Assembly (NCBI RefSeq): GCF_025971925.1
Contig: NZ_JAPDHV010000006.1
Location: forward strand, 1 to 64,000
Reading direction: 5' to 3'
DNA: 64,000 nucleotides
Origin: Chryseobacterium oryctis
Lineage (GTDB): Bacteria > Bacteroidota > Bacteroidia > Flavobacteriales > Weeksellaceae
Positions 24,659 to 31,591 of the stretch are shown here, one piece after another. Every line of letters starts with the position of its first letter. Within the stretch, counting starts at the first letter, position 1. Both the position numbers and the translations under genes were made by a program. The notes below the pieces were generated by a model. That model saw only the letters and a list, made by a program, of their open reading frames with translations, was not told where the DNA came from and made no database searches.

Positions 24659-24834
24659 AACAATCTTGTAAGAGATTTATACGGTTTTACTTGAGTAAGA
24701 AAATCTGTTTGATATTTTTTGTATGAAACGTAATTAACTCCATTATTTTTATTGTTAGAATTTCTAGTTCTAAATTCTGTTATATATTTAAATGTAAGAG
24801 GTAATAATCTATTTCCAATATTAATTTTTCTCAT
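24655..24834 (-). CDS. unannotated 59-aa basic protein in the RiPP operon
   Basis: The frame starts MRKINIGNRLLPLTFKY at ATG 24834, which overlaps the ATP-grasp stop (ATGA). It ends KPYKSLTRLL at TGA 24657-24655, which overlaps the SPASM start (ATGA). It exactly fills the space between the two maturase genes. It is basic, Asn/Lys/Arg-rich and has no cysteine or membrane helix. The double overlap strongly suggests a translated gene. A role as adaptor, recognition element or second substrate is speculation. Confidence 0.65.
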   Translation of the reverse strand: MRKINIGNRLLPLTFKYITEFRTRNSNNKNNGVNYVSYKKYQTDFLTQVKPYKSLTRLL

Positions 24835-25733
24835 AAATATTGTGCTATTTCTTTTTCTAATGAATAATTGCATATAGAAGAAACTCCTAAAAAGTGACCA
24901 ACAGAATTTACTTCCAGAAAATAATATTTATTTCCGCTTTTTATAAAGTCTAAAGAACCACAATTTATATCCAGAGTTTCCATAAGTAAGCATATTTTTG
25001 CTTCTATTTCTTTAGGGAGAACGTACCTCACATTTCTATTAGGTTTATTGTGATTGTATATTCTGAAATCCGTTTTAGTTTGCTCATCGTTTTGTGAAAT
25101 GATTGCTGTTGACCAAATTTTTCCATTCAAATAAAAACTCCTGATTTCAAAATCTTTCTCTATTTTTTCCTGAAAGAATGTTATAAAAAAATCACTTTCT
25201 TCAAACTCTTCTACAATAGTAGTATACATAATTCCATCTGAATGCTGAGTAATAAAATCAAGCGTAATATTTCCGGTTATAGGTTTTATGATAGTTTCAT
25301 TTAATGCTACATCATTTGTATTAGATGCTAAAAAAAAATCAGGAATATCTAAACCTATTTTTTTTGCCTCTTCAAGTACTAAAAGTTTATTTACATGGCT
25401 ATTGCTTTGTTTATTAATAGTTTTTTTAGATTCTATTTTTTTTAAAACATAATCTTCCAGCCAATGCTGATGCTCATCCATATGATTATTAACAGATTCA
25501 TTTTCAAAATGTGAGCGATTGAATCGTAAACCACCTCTTCGATACCAAGTACTGGTTATTTCATCCAAAAAGAACCTGTTTCTTGAGCTTTCTAAGAATA
25601 TTCTTTTTTGGAATACTTTTATTTCAAAAACTTCATCTTCATGTACACGAATGAATTTTTTCTTCATCAAAGAAAGCCACTTAACAACTTCATTGGTTGT
25701 AGTTTCTTGATTTTTAGAGAGGATTAATATCAT
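24831..25733 (-). CDS. ATP-grasp peptide maturase, grasp-with-spasm system
   Basis: The 300-aa ATP-grasp ligase resembles graspetide (MdnC-like) enzymes, which form ester or amide links between side chains of a precursor. It has the typical TWYRRGG segment (about residues 62-68), the ATP-grasp core with FEIRSFYLNGKIWS and KTDFRIYN, and the Mg-binding LEVNSVGHFLG near the C-terminus. This fits the TIGR04192-type maturase. Its start overlaps the upstream lipoprotein gene by 20 bp and its stop overlaps the 59-aa gene. Confidence 0.85.
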   Translation of the reverse strand: MILILSKNQETTTNEVVKWLSLMKKKFIRVHEDEVFEIKVFQKRIFLESSRNRFFLDEITSTWYRRGGLRFNRSHFENESVNNHMDEHQHWLEDYVLKKIESKKTINKQSNSHVNKLLVLEEAKKIGLDIPDFFLASNTNDVALNETIIKPITGNITLDFITQHSDGIMYTTIVEEFEESDFFITFFQEKIEKDFEIRSFYLNGKIWSTAIISQNDEQTKTDFRIYNHNKPNRNVRYVLPKEIEAKICLLMETLDINCGSLDFIKSGNKYYFLEVNSVGHFLGVSSICNYSLEKEIAQYL

Positions 25734-26622
25734 TTTGTTTTTTTAGCTTGGATAAAAAATCTTTTCTAATTTTTGATGCATGTTTCAGACTAGGAAGTCC
25801 AATACTTTTTCTATTTCGGTTAATTTGGGTAGAATCTTGGGATTCATTTCGATAATGAAATCTTGAGGCGGTATTTTTATGACTATCATAAGTGTCAGCC
25901 ATAAGCGCATAATCTTGCGGTGATAAATCCCCCAATTTTAAATATTCAAATGCTTTATTTTTAATAATAGGATAATTTTCTGACCTTACCATATGACTTA
26001 ATAAGGTAGGCATTGCAATAAAGAGATCGTTATTACCTAACCTTCCTATTATTTGATTTGATGGATAACCATAATTATCAAATGTCCAAAGTAAAAGATT
26101 AGCATTTTTTTCAACATTTTTTTGCGCTAATACTTTATTATAAGGTCTTCCCTCCTGATCCCGAATCATAGCTATTGTAAAAGAATCTATAAGCTGTTTA
26201 TTCAAGCTTTTCTTCCAATCTGCAACTCTTTGATTTACTTCAATACTATCTATCCCGTATTTTTGATAAAGATTGAATAAATCTTTATAACTATTTCCAT
26301 AAGGAGCAATCAATGGAAGCAGTTTATAAAGACTTTTTTTACCCCCAAAATTTTCATGATATTGGTCAGACAAAATGATATATGTAGCATATTCTTCAAT
26401 ACGTTCCTGATTTTTAGGTTCATATTTTTTAAATAACCTTTTGTATAGCTTTATAGCTTTTTCTGGTTGATTTGCTATTCGGTAAATGCTATCAATTTTG
26501 TTTGTCTTGTTATAGTATGTAATATAATTTTTTTCACTAGTACATGAGGAAATGGAGTGACAGCTAAATAAAAATGCTGCAATAAGCTTATAAATATTTA
26601 GTCGGATAACTTTTGCCTTCAT
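25714..26622 (-). CDS. lipoprotein of the RiPP cluster, unknown function
   Basis: The 302-aa protein has an N-terminal hydrophobic signal with a cysteine after SISSC, probably a lipoprotein. It has a TPR-like helical part (ANQPEKAIKLYKRLFKKYEP) and a C-terminal motif NRNRKSIGLPSLKHASK that resembles the end of DUF6624-like proteins (compare LRAEYGLPPFKEY in the 16210-16875 gene). It is the first gene after the precursor terminator and overlaps the ATP-grasp start by 20 bp. A role in export, immunity or processing is possible. Confidence 0.55.
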   Translation of the reverse strand: MKAKVIRLNIYKLIAAFLFSCHSISSCTSEKNYITYYNKTNKIDSIYRIANQPEKAIKLYKRLFKKYEPKNQERIEEYATYIILSDQYHENFGGKKSLYKLLPLIAPYGNSYKDLFNLYQKYGIDSIEVNQRVADWKKSLNKQLIDSFTIAMIRDQEGRPYNKVLAQKNVEKNANLLLWTFDNYGYPSNQIIGRLGNNDLFIAMPTLLSHMVRSENYPIIKNKAFEYLKLGDLSPQDYALMADTYDSHKNTASRFHYRNESQDSTQINRNRKSIGLPSLKHASKIRKDFLSKLKKQNDINPL

Positions 26623-26655
26623 ATATTGTATATTTTAATATAGGTTAGAAAAAGT

Positions 26656-26692
26656 AAGGCTGTTTTTATACATATAAAAACAGCCTTTTAAA
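26656..26692 (-). terminator. terminator between RiPP precursor and maturase genes
   Basis: AAGGCTGTTTTTATA (26656-26670) and its complement (26673-26687) form a 15-bp perfect stem with a 2-nt loop. It lies between the precursor stop and the lipoprotein start. Partial read-through would give much precursor and less enzyme. Confidence 0.7.
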
Positions 26693-26701
26693 CTTTATTG
26701 G

Positions 26702-26890
26702 TTAGCAATAAGTGTCTCTTCTAATATATGTACCTCCCGGCTTGTCATACACATCAAATTCTGTGCAACCTTCTCCAACATCTACATTGGATTGAACTGC
26801 ATAATTACCACCTTTAATAGCTTCTAAATCTGTTAGTTTTTTGTTTTCTAAAGAAGAGAAATCTCTCTTCATACCAGCTAATTTTTTCAT
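26702..26890 (-). CDS. grasp-with-spasm RiPP precursor peptide
   Basis: The 62-aa peptide has a leader MKKLAGMKRDFSSLENKK followed by LTDLEAIKGG, typical of the TIGR04139-type modification target, with a double-glycine cleavage site after residue 28. The 34-residue core starts NYAVQSNVDVGEGCTEFD and ends RRDTYC. It has two Cys, several Asp/Glu, Thr and Tyr, so it offers acceptor and donor side chains for ATP-grasp crosslinks. No C39 peptidase transporter is in the island, so export must use genes elsewhere. Confidence 0.85.
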   Translation of the reverse strand: MKKLAGMKRDFSSLENKKLTDLEAIKGGNYAVQSNVDVGEGCTEFDVYDKPGGTYIRRDTYC

Positions 26891-27007
26891 AATGTTTGTT
26901 TTTTTTAAAAATTATTATTAATTTTTGACATATAATCCCTGGCATCGGTTTACTGATCAGTGTTTTATAATTATTATTGTACTGTGCACTATACAAAATA
27001 ACTATTG

Positions 27008-27023
27008 TTTATCAATTGATAAA
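27008..27023. promoter_or_regulatory. 16-bp perfect palindrome, candidate XRE operator
   Basis: TTTATCAATTGATAAA lies in the divergent region between the RiPP precursor and the XRE gene. A tandem TATGAAAAT pair follows at 27064-27083. These are candidate binding sites for the adjacent regulator; not shown experimentally. Confidence 0.4.
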
Positions 27024-27111
27024 TCAAATATATCTAATGATTTTGAATTATTATACGTGCTTTTATGAAAATTCTATGAAAATATTATGCACATATTCTT
27101 CATAAAATAAT

Positions 27112-27119
27112 TACATTTG
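27112..27119 (+). promoter_or_regulatory. -7 element of the XRE regulator
   Basis: TACATTTG matches TAnnTTTG and ends 19 bp before the ATG at 27139. Confidence 0.5.
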
Positions 27120-27138
27120 TTCATATTAAATTCTATAA

Positions 27139-27516
27139 ATGATGGCCACAAAAACAAAACTGCAGGAAACTCGTATAAAAAAAGGATTATCTCAAGAGCA
27201 GATTGCAAATATGCTTGGAATGACACAATCAAACTATAGTCGTAAGGAAAACGGAAGCTCAAAAATATCACAACGTGAATGGGAAAAATTATCCAAAACA
27301 TTAGAAGTCCCTATGGAAGATATTTTTGAGAATGATGACAGTCATATTTTTATTTTTCAGGATCACTCAACAGGTAATTACAAAGGGATAAATAATATTT
27401 ATTCTATTCCTGAACATATAGAACAACTTTTAGAAACTCAAAGAAAATATATAGATAAACTTGAAGAAGAAAACCAAACTTTAAGAGAAGAAATAAATAC
27501 ATTGAAAAGAAGCTAG
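27139..27516 (+). CDS. XRE-family helix-turn-helix regulator with C-terminal coiled coil
   Basis: The 125-aa protein has an N-terminal HTH_3 domain (about 5-60; LSQEQIANMLGMTQSNYSRK) and a C-terminal coiled coil (LETQRKYIDKLEEENQTLRE) likely for dimerisation. It is divergent from the RiPP precursor operon inside the 43-bp-repeat island, so it probably regulates that operon. An ATG at 27142 is an equally possible start. Confidence 0.8.
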   Translation: MMATKTKLQETRIKKGLSQEQIANMLGMTQSNYSRKENGSSKISQREWEKLSKTLEVPMEDIFENDDSHIFIFQDHSTGNYKGINNIYSIPEHIEQLLETQRKYIDKLEEENQTLREEINTLKRS

Positions 27517-27544
27517 ACAAAATTGATTTTCTATCTTTATAAAA

Positions 27545-27575
27545 ACAACGTCTTCATAAGAAGACGTTGTTTTTA
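27545..27575 (+). terminator. terminator of the XRE gene
   Basis: ACAACGTCTTC and GAAGACGTTGT form a perfect 11-bp stem around ATAA and are followed by T residues. Confidence 0.85.
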
Positions 27576-27617
27576 TTTTCATAAATGGTATTGTACAATA
27601 AAATAAGATGAATTTTC

Positions 27618-27660
27618 CTTTTCCGTTGTTAAAATTAGGGAAAAATTAGGAATATTTTAT
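27618..27660. repeat. 43-bp direct repeat, right copy (island boundary)
   Basis: Identical to 23531-23573. It covers the TAA stop of the DUF1015 gene (27659-27657) and its 3' flank, so the repeat probably originates from the DUF1015 3' end. Confidence 0.95.
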
Positions 27661-28901
27661 TGTTTCATATCATACATTAGCAATGCTGTAACCAATTTTG
27701 GCTCAATAAATGTACATTTTGGAGGCATACTCAGTTTTAAATCTGAAATTTTAATCATATCATTAAAGCTTACAGGATAAATTCCAAAACCTACAATACC
27801 TTCTCCGTTATCTATTTTTTCTTTCAAAAGGTTTATTCCATCAAGGTTAGAAGAACCTTTTACATAAGAAATTTTATCTGAACTGTCAGAATTTTCAATT
27901 TTTAAAACATTCTTAAAAATATACTTATCTAAAAGGTGATGATCAAGATTATCCAAAGACATTTCCTGAGAACGAAGGTCATGTTTTACATGCAGAGAAT
28001 AAAATTTCCCATCCATATACATCGAAATGTGGAATTTCTGAGAAGGATAATAAGCAGTTTCGCCTTTTTCGTGAATTAAAAAATATTGTTCTAATTCTTT
28101 TAAAAATTCTTGAGGAGACAATCCGTTAAGATCACTTAAAATTCTGTTGTAATCATGAATTTTAATAGACTGATTGGAAACAATAAAGCTATAAACAAAA
28201 TTATAAGCCTCAGTTCCGTTATGTCTTTTATTTTTCTCTTTGTGACGTTTTGCATTGAGTGCCGTAGAACCGATTCTGTGGTGTCCGTCTGCAATATAAA
28301 ATGAATCAATTTGATCAATAACTTCTTTAAACTGCTGAAGTTTTAAACGGTTATCAATTCTCCAGATTTTATGTCTGATTCCCTTAGAATCTACATGATT
28401 GAAAATCGGAACATTTTTTTCCTCATGATTCATCAGCAATTCAACTTTAGAATTGGCAGGGTAGGTAAGTAGCACAGGTTCTGCCTGTAAATTTACCTTA
28501 TCAAGATAATGTGCCAATTTTTCCTTTTTATGAGGAATTGTACTTTCGTGTCTCTTGATTTTACCGTTCCAGAAATCTTCAATACTTGCTAAACCAAGAA
28601 GTCCTCTGAAAACCTGTTTATTAGGGTAGATTTGCTCATAAAGATAATACGCAGAATTATCCTGAACCAAAGTATTTTCATTCAACAATTCTTCAAACGT
28701 AGCACGGATTTTTCTCAAGTTCCTATCAACATCTTTAGATTTACTTACAACATAAGGTTTGATCATATTGATATAAGTATTTTCAACTTGAGCTTTTTCA
28801 GCAATCTCTTCCTGTGTAAAATTATCCAAAGGGTGAGTAGGGAAAGTGCTCTCAAAATCTTTATGAGGTCTTACTCCGCGGAAAGGTCTAAAAACAGGCA
28901 T
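27657..28901 (-). CDS. DUF1015 family protein
   Basis: The 414-aa protein belongs to the DUF1015 family (begins MPVFRPFRGVRPHKDFESTF, with YIADGHHRIGSTAL). The family has no settled function but is widely found next to serC and serA in Bacteroidota, suggesting a link to serine metabolism. It is the last gene of a serC-serA-DUF1015 run on the minus strand, 3 bp after serA. Its final codons (YDMKQ) and stop lie in or next to the right island repeat. Confidence 0.88.
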   Translation of the reverse strand: MPVFRPFRGVRPHKDFESTFPTHPLDNFTQEEIAEKAQVENTYINMIKPYVVSKSKDVDRNLRKIRATFEELLNENTLVQDNSAYYLYEQIYPNKQVFRGLLGLASIEDFWNGKIKRHESTIPHKKEKLAHYLDKVNLQAEPVLLTYPANSKVELLMNHEEKNVPIFNHVDSKGIRHKIWRIDNRLKLQQFKEVIDQIDSFYIADGHHRIGSTALNAKRHKEKNKRHNGTEAYNFVYSFIVSNQSIKIHDYNRILSDLNGLSPQEFLKELEQYFLIHEKGETAYYPSQKFHISMYMDGKFYSLHVKHDLRSQEMSLDNLDHHLLDKYIFKNVLKIENSDSSDKISYVKGSSNLDGINLLKEKIDNGEGIVGFGIYPVSFNDMIKISDLKLSMPPKCTFIEPKLVTALLMYDMKQ

Positions 28902-28904
28902 ATT

Positions 28905-29870
28905 TTATTTTATAGTTTCTTTTTGTAGCTTAATAATTTGTTCTGCAAGTTCAACTCCGATTTTCTCCTGAGCATCAACAGTGTTTCCTCCAACATGAGG
29001 TGAAAGTGATAGAGCTGGGTTCATTAATAAAGGAAGTTCCGGATTGGGTTCGTTTTCAAAAACATCCAAAGCCGCTCCTGCAACTTTTCCTTCTTCAATA
29101 AAATCAATCAGAGCAACCTCATTAATTATCCCACCTCTTGCTGTATTTACAATATAGACTCCGTCTTTCATTTTTTCAAACTGAGGTGTGTCTATAATAT
29201 ATTCATTTGTTTTTGGGGTATTAATACTAATAAAATCTACTTCTTTTAAAAAGGCATCCATATTATTATCAGAAGTGATTTCAAAGTTAACAGACTGCCC
29301 ATCGAAGAAGTTTAAAGTAAGAACTTCCGTTTTAGGTTTTCTTGTTAAAACTTTAACCTTCATACCTAAAGAGATTCCCATTTTTACAACTTCCTGACCA
29401 ATACTTCCAAAACCGATTACTCCTAACGTTTTTCCTGAAAGTTCATAAGCATTGCTAAATGATTTTTTCATAGCATTGAAATGACTTTCGCCCTCCAAAG
29501 GCATCAATCTGTTGGATTCATGAAGGAATCTTGCCAAAGAAAAGAAATGTCCAAAAACCAATTCTGCAACTGATTTTGAAGAAGCAGTAGGAGTGTTGAT
29601 TACACTAATTCCTTTGCTTTTAGCATATTCAACATCAATATTATCCATCCCGATTCCTCCTCTTCCTATAATCTTTAAAGTAGGACAGGCATCTATCAAA
29701 TCTTGTCTTACTTTTGTTGCACTTCTTACTAAAAGGACATCTACATTATTTTCGTTGATGAAATTGATGACATGATCTTGTGCAACTCTGTTGTCCAAAA
29801 CCTCAATTCCTGCATTTTTCAATGCCAGTTCTCCTGCTTTCGAAATTCCGTCGTTAGCTAAAACTTTCAT
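28905..29870 (-). CDS. serA: D-3-phosphoglycerate dehydrogenase (D-2-hydroxyacid dehydrogenase family)
   Basis: The 321-aa NAD-dependent enzyme catalyses the first step of serine synthesis from 3-phosphoglycerate. It has the Rossmann motif VIGFGSIGQE, the catalytic Arg region NTARGGIINE and the catalytic His in SPHVGGNTV. It is the short form without a C-terminal ACT domain, so serine feedback of the E. coli type is not expected. The annotation rests on the neighbour serC as well as on family motifs. Confidence 0.87.
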   Translation of the reverse strand: MKVLANDGISKAGELALKNAGIEVLDNRVAQDHVINFINENNVDVLLVRSATKVRQDLIDACPTLKIIGRGGIGMDNIDVEYAKSKGISVINTPTASSKSVAELVFGHFFSLARFLHESNRLMPLEGESHFNAMKKSFSNAYELSGKTLGVIGFGSIGQEVVKMGISLGMKVKVLTRKPKTEVLTLNFFDGQSVNFEITSDNNMDAFLKEVDFISINTPKTNEYIIDTPQFEKMKDGVYIVNTARGGIINEVALIDFIEEGKVAGAALDVFENEPNPELPLLMNPALSLSPHVGGNTVDAQEKIGVELAEQIIKLQKETIK

Positions 29871-29994
29871 GGTTTTTTTAATAATTTAATAATTTGAAGA
29901 TTTGATGATCTTAAAATTTTAATGGTGGCGCAAATTAAGAAATTTTGAAATAATATTAATTTAGATTTTAATCTATGAAAATCAATACTTTAAA

Positions 29995-31059
29995 TTATTT
30001 TATACTTTTCATTACATTTACCAAAACCTGTACGCTTTCAATTGGTAAAGCGTTATAAAGACTAGCTCTGTAACCGCCTAAACTTCTGTGTCCATTTAAT
30101 CCGCTAATTCCGGCAGCTTTCCATGCGTTATCAAATTCTTCTTTTTTGCTTTCGTCTGTGATTTTGAAAGAAACATTCATCAATGAACGATCTTCTTTTA
30201 CACAAAACGTTTCAAATAACGGATTGTTATCAATCTCATCATATAAAAGTTTAGCTTTTGCTTCATTTCTTGCTTCAGCAGCAGCAATTCCTCCGTTGTT
30301 TTCTAAATGCTGTAAAGTCAATAAAGATGCATAAATCGGAAATACAGGTGGAGTATTATACATAGATTCTTTTGCTATATGCTGAGAATAATCCAACATA
30401 GAGAACATATTTTCTCTTCCTGTTTTGCCTAAAATTTCTTTCTTAACCACAACTAAAGTTACTCCTGCAGGTCCCATATTTTTTTGAGCTCCAGCATAGA
30501 TTAAATCGAATTTAGAGAAATCCAGCTGTCTTGAGAAAATATCAGAACTCATATCACAAACCATCAAAGTATCAACCTCAGGGAAAGATTTCATTTGAGT
30601 TCCATATATCGTATTGTTAGATGTACAATGGAAATAATCGTATTCTGAACCTACAGTATAGTCTTTTGGAATAAAAGAGTAGTTTTCTTCTTTTGAAGAC
30701 CCCAAAACATCTACTGTTCCAACTTTTTTAGCTTCTTTAATAGCACCTGCAGCCCAAGTTCCTGTATCTAAATAAGCTGCTTTACCACCAACTTTCATTA
30801 GATTATAAGGAACCATCGCAAATTGTAAACTTGCGCCTCCTCCTAAATACAGAACTTCATAATCATCACCAAGATTCATTAATCTTTTTACAATTGCACG
30901 AGCTTCGTCCATCACTGCTACGAAATCCTTGCTTCTGTGAGAAATCTCAAGAAGAGATAATCCGATTCCGTTAAAATCTAAAATTGCCTGAGCAGATTTT
31001 TCAAATACTTCTTGTGGTAAAATACATGGTCCTGCGCTAAAGTTGTGCTTTTTACTCAT
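29995..31059 (-). CDS. serC: phosphoserine aminotransferase
   Basis: This PLP transaminase makes 3-phosphoserine. The 354-aa protein begins KHNFSAGPCILP, has the phosphate-site segment YLGGGASLQFAMVP and the PLP lysine in GAQKNMGPAG (Lys193), and ends with GLNGHRSLGGYRASLYNAL. It is the first gene of the serC-serA-DUF1015 group; 124 bp separate it from serA. Confidence 0.95.
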   Translation of the reverse strand: MSKKHNFSAGPCILPQEVFEKSAQAILDFNGIGLSLLEISHRSKDFVAVMDEARAIVKRLMNLGDDYEVLYLGGGASLQFAMVPYNLMKVGGKAAYLDTGTWAAGAIKEAKKVGTVDVLGSSKEENYSFIPKDYTVGSEYDYFHCTSNNTIYGTQMKSFPEVDTLMVCDMSSDIFSRQLDFSKFDLIYAGAQKNMGPAGVTLVVVKKEILGKTGRENMFSMLDYSQHIAKESMYNTPPVFPIYASLLTLQHLENNGGIAAAEARNEAKAKLLYDEIDNNPLFETFCVKEDRSLMNVSFKITDESKKEEFDNAWKAAGISGLNGHRSLGGYRASLYNALPIESVQVLVNVMKSIK

Positions 31060-31147
31060 ATTCTTATTTTTTTGGTATCTGTAAAAAAATTAATCCTACA
31101 GTTTTATTTTTAGTTTGTTTTTGATTTTTAAAAAAAATGATGATATA

Positions 31148-31180
31148 AAAAACCGCCTCACAATGAATGAGACGGCAGTT
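31148..31180 (-). terminator. ferredoxin terminator
   Basis: CCGCCTCA and TGAGACGG pair with one mismatch. On the minus strand the stem is followed by a T-tract, directly after the ferredoxin stop. Confidence 0.7.
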
Positions 31181-31181
31181 T

Positions 31182-31532
31182 TTATTCTCCGTGTAAGAAT
31201 GCTTTTTTATTAAGCAATGCTTCTTCCGATTCTACATGGTCTTCATCCGGAACACAACAGTCAACAGGGCAAACTGCGGCACACTGTGGTTCTTCGTGGA
31301 ATCCTTTACATTCTGTACATTTATCTGTTACAATAAAATAAACATCATCACTTACCGGTTCTTGAGGTGCATTTGCATCAATCGTAAGTCCCGATGGTAG
31401 AGTTACAGTACCTGAAAGAGTAGTACCTTCTGAAGCTTTCCAATCTACGGCTCCTTCATAAATTGCGTTGTTTGGACATTCTGGTTCGCAAGCCCCGCAG
31501 TTTATGCATTCATCAGTTATTTTAATAGCCAT
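31182..31532 (-). CDS. 2[4Fe-4S] ferredoxin
   Basis: The 116-aa protein has two cluster motifs, CINCGACEPECP near the N-terminus and CTECKGFHEEPQCAAVCP followed by VDCC, separated by an insertion of about 50 residues. The spacing resembles Alvin-type/FdxA ferredoxins found in Bacteroidota. It should carry low-potential electrons. It is divergent from an acyl-CoA reductase gene with overlapping promoter space, suggesting a functional link. Confidence 0.88.
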   Translation of the reverse strand: MAIKITDECINCGACEPECPNNAIYEGAVDWKASEGTTLSGTVTLPSGLTIDANAPQEPVSDDVYFIVTDKCTECKGFHEEPQCAAVCPVDCCVPDEDHVESEEALLNKKAFLHGE

Positions 31533-31545
31533 CGCTAATTTTTTT

Positions 31546-31553
31546 TAAATTTG
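31546..31553 (+). promoter_or_regulatory. -7 element of the acyl-CoA reductase gene
   Basis: TAAATTTG matches TAnnTTTG, 38 bp before the ATG. It is only 2 bp from the ferredoxin element on the other strand. Confidence 0.5.
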
Positions 31554-31555
31554 CA

Positions 31556-31563
31556 CAAAATTA
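31556..31563 (-). promoter_or_regulatory. -7 element of the ferredoxin gene
   Basis: CAAAATTA on the plus strand reads TAATTTTG on the minus strand, 23 bp before the ferredoxin start. The two -7 elements face each other, so the polymerases may compete. Confidence 0.5.
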
Positions 31564-31591
31564 CAAAATATTCCCCAATTTTAAAGTAATT

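Larger units (their letters stand above)
23531..27660. mobile_element. RiPP genomic island bounded by 43-bp direct repeats
   Basis: The segment between the two repeat copies (4,044 bp internal) holds the complete grasp-with-spasm RiPP gene set and an XRE regulator and nothing else. The right repeat lies at the 3' end of the DUF1015 gene, the left just upstream of the M28 gene, so removing one repeat unit would restore DUF1015 followed by the M28-type gene. No integrase or transposase is inside. Mobility is inferred from the repeats and the cargo. Confidence 0.65.

Noticed and set aside
24835..24873. N-terminal extension of the 59-aa RiPP-operon gene to 24873
   Set aside because: The extension lies wholly inside the ATP-grasp coding region. 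The ATGA overlap start at 24834 is simpler.
26814..26996. 60-aa minus-strand frame overlapping the RiPP precursor
   Set aside because: It overlaps the precursor leader in another frame and covers its 5' untranslated region; it has no protein-like features.
15000..27700. Integrase, transposase or IS element in the accessory region
   Set aside because: No reading frame carries a recognisable tyrosine recombinase, serine recombinase or DDE motif. Mobility is inferred only from repeats.
31060..31181. Riboswitch or leader upstream of serC
   Set aside because: The 122-bp gap contains only the ferredoxin terminator and AT-rich sequence; no conserved aptamer is visible.
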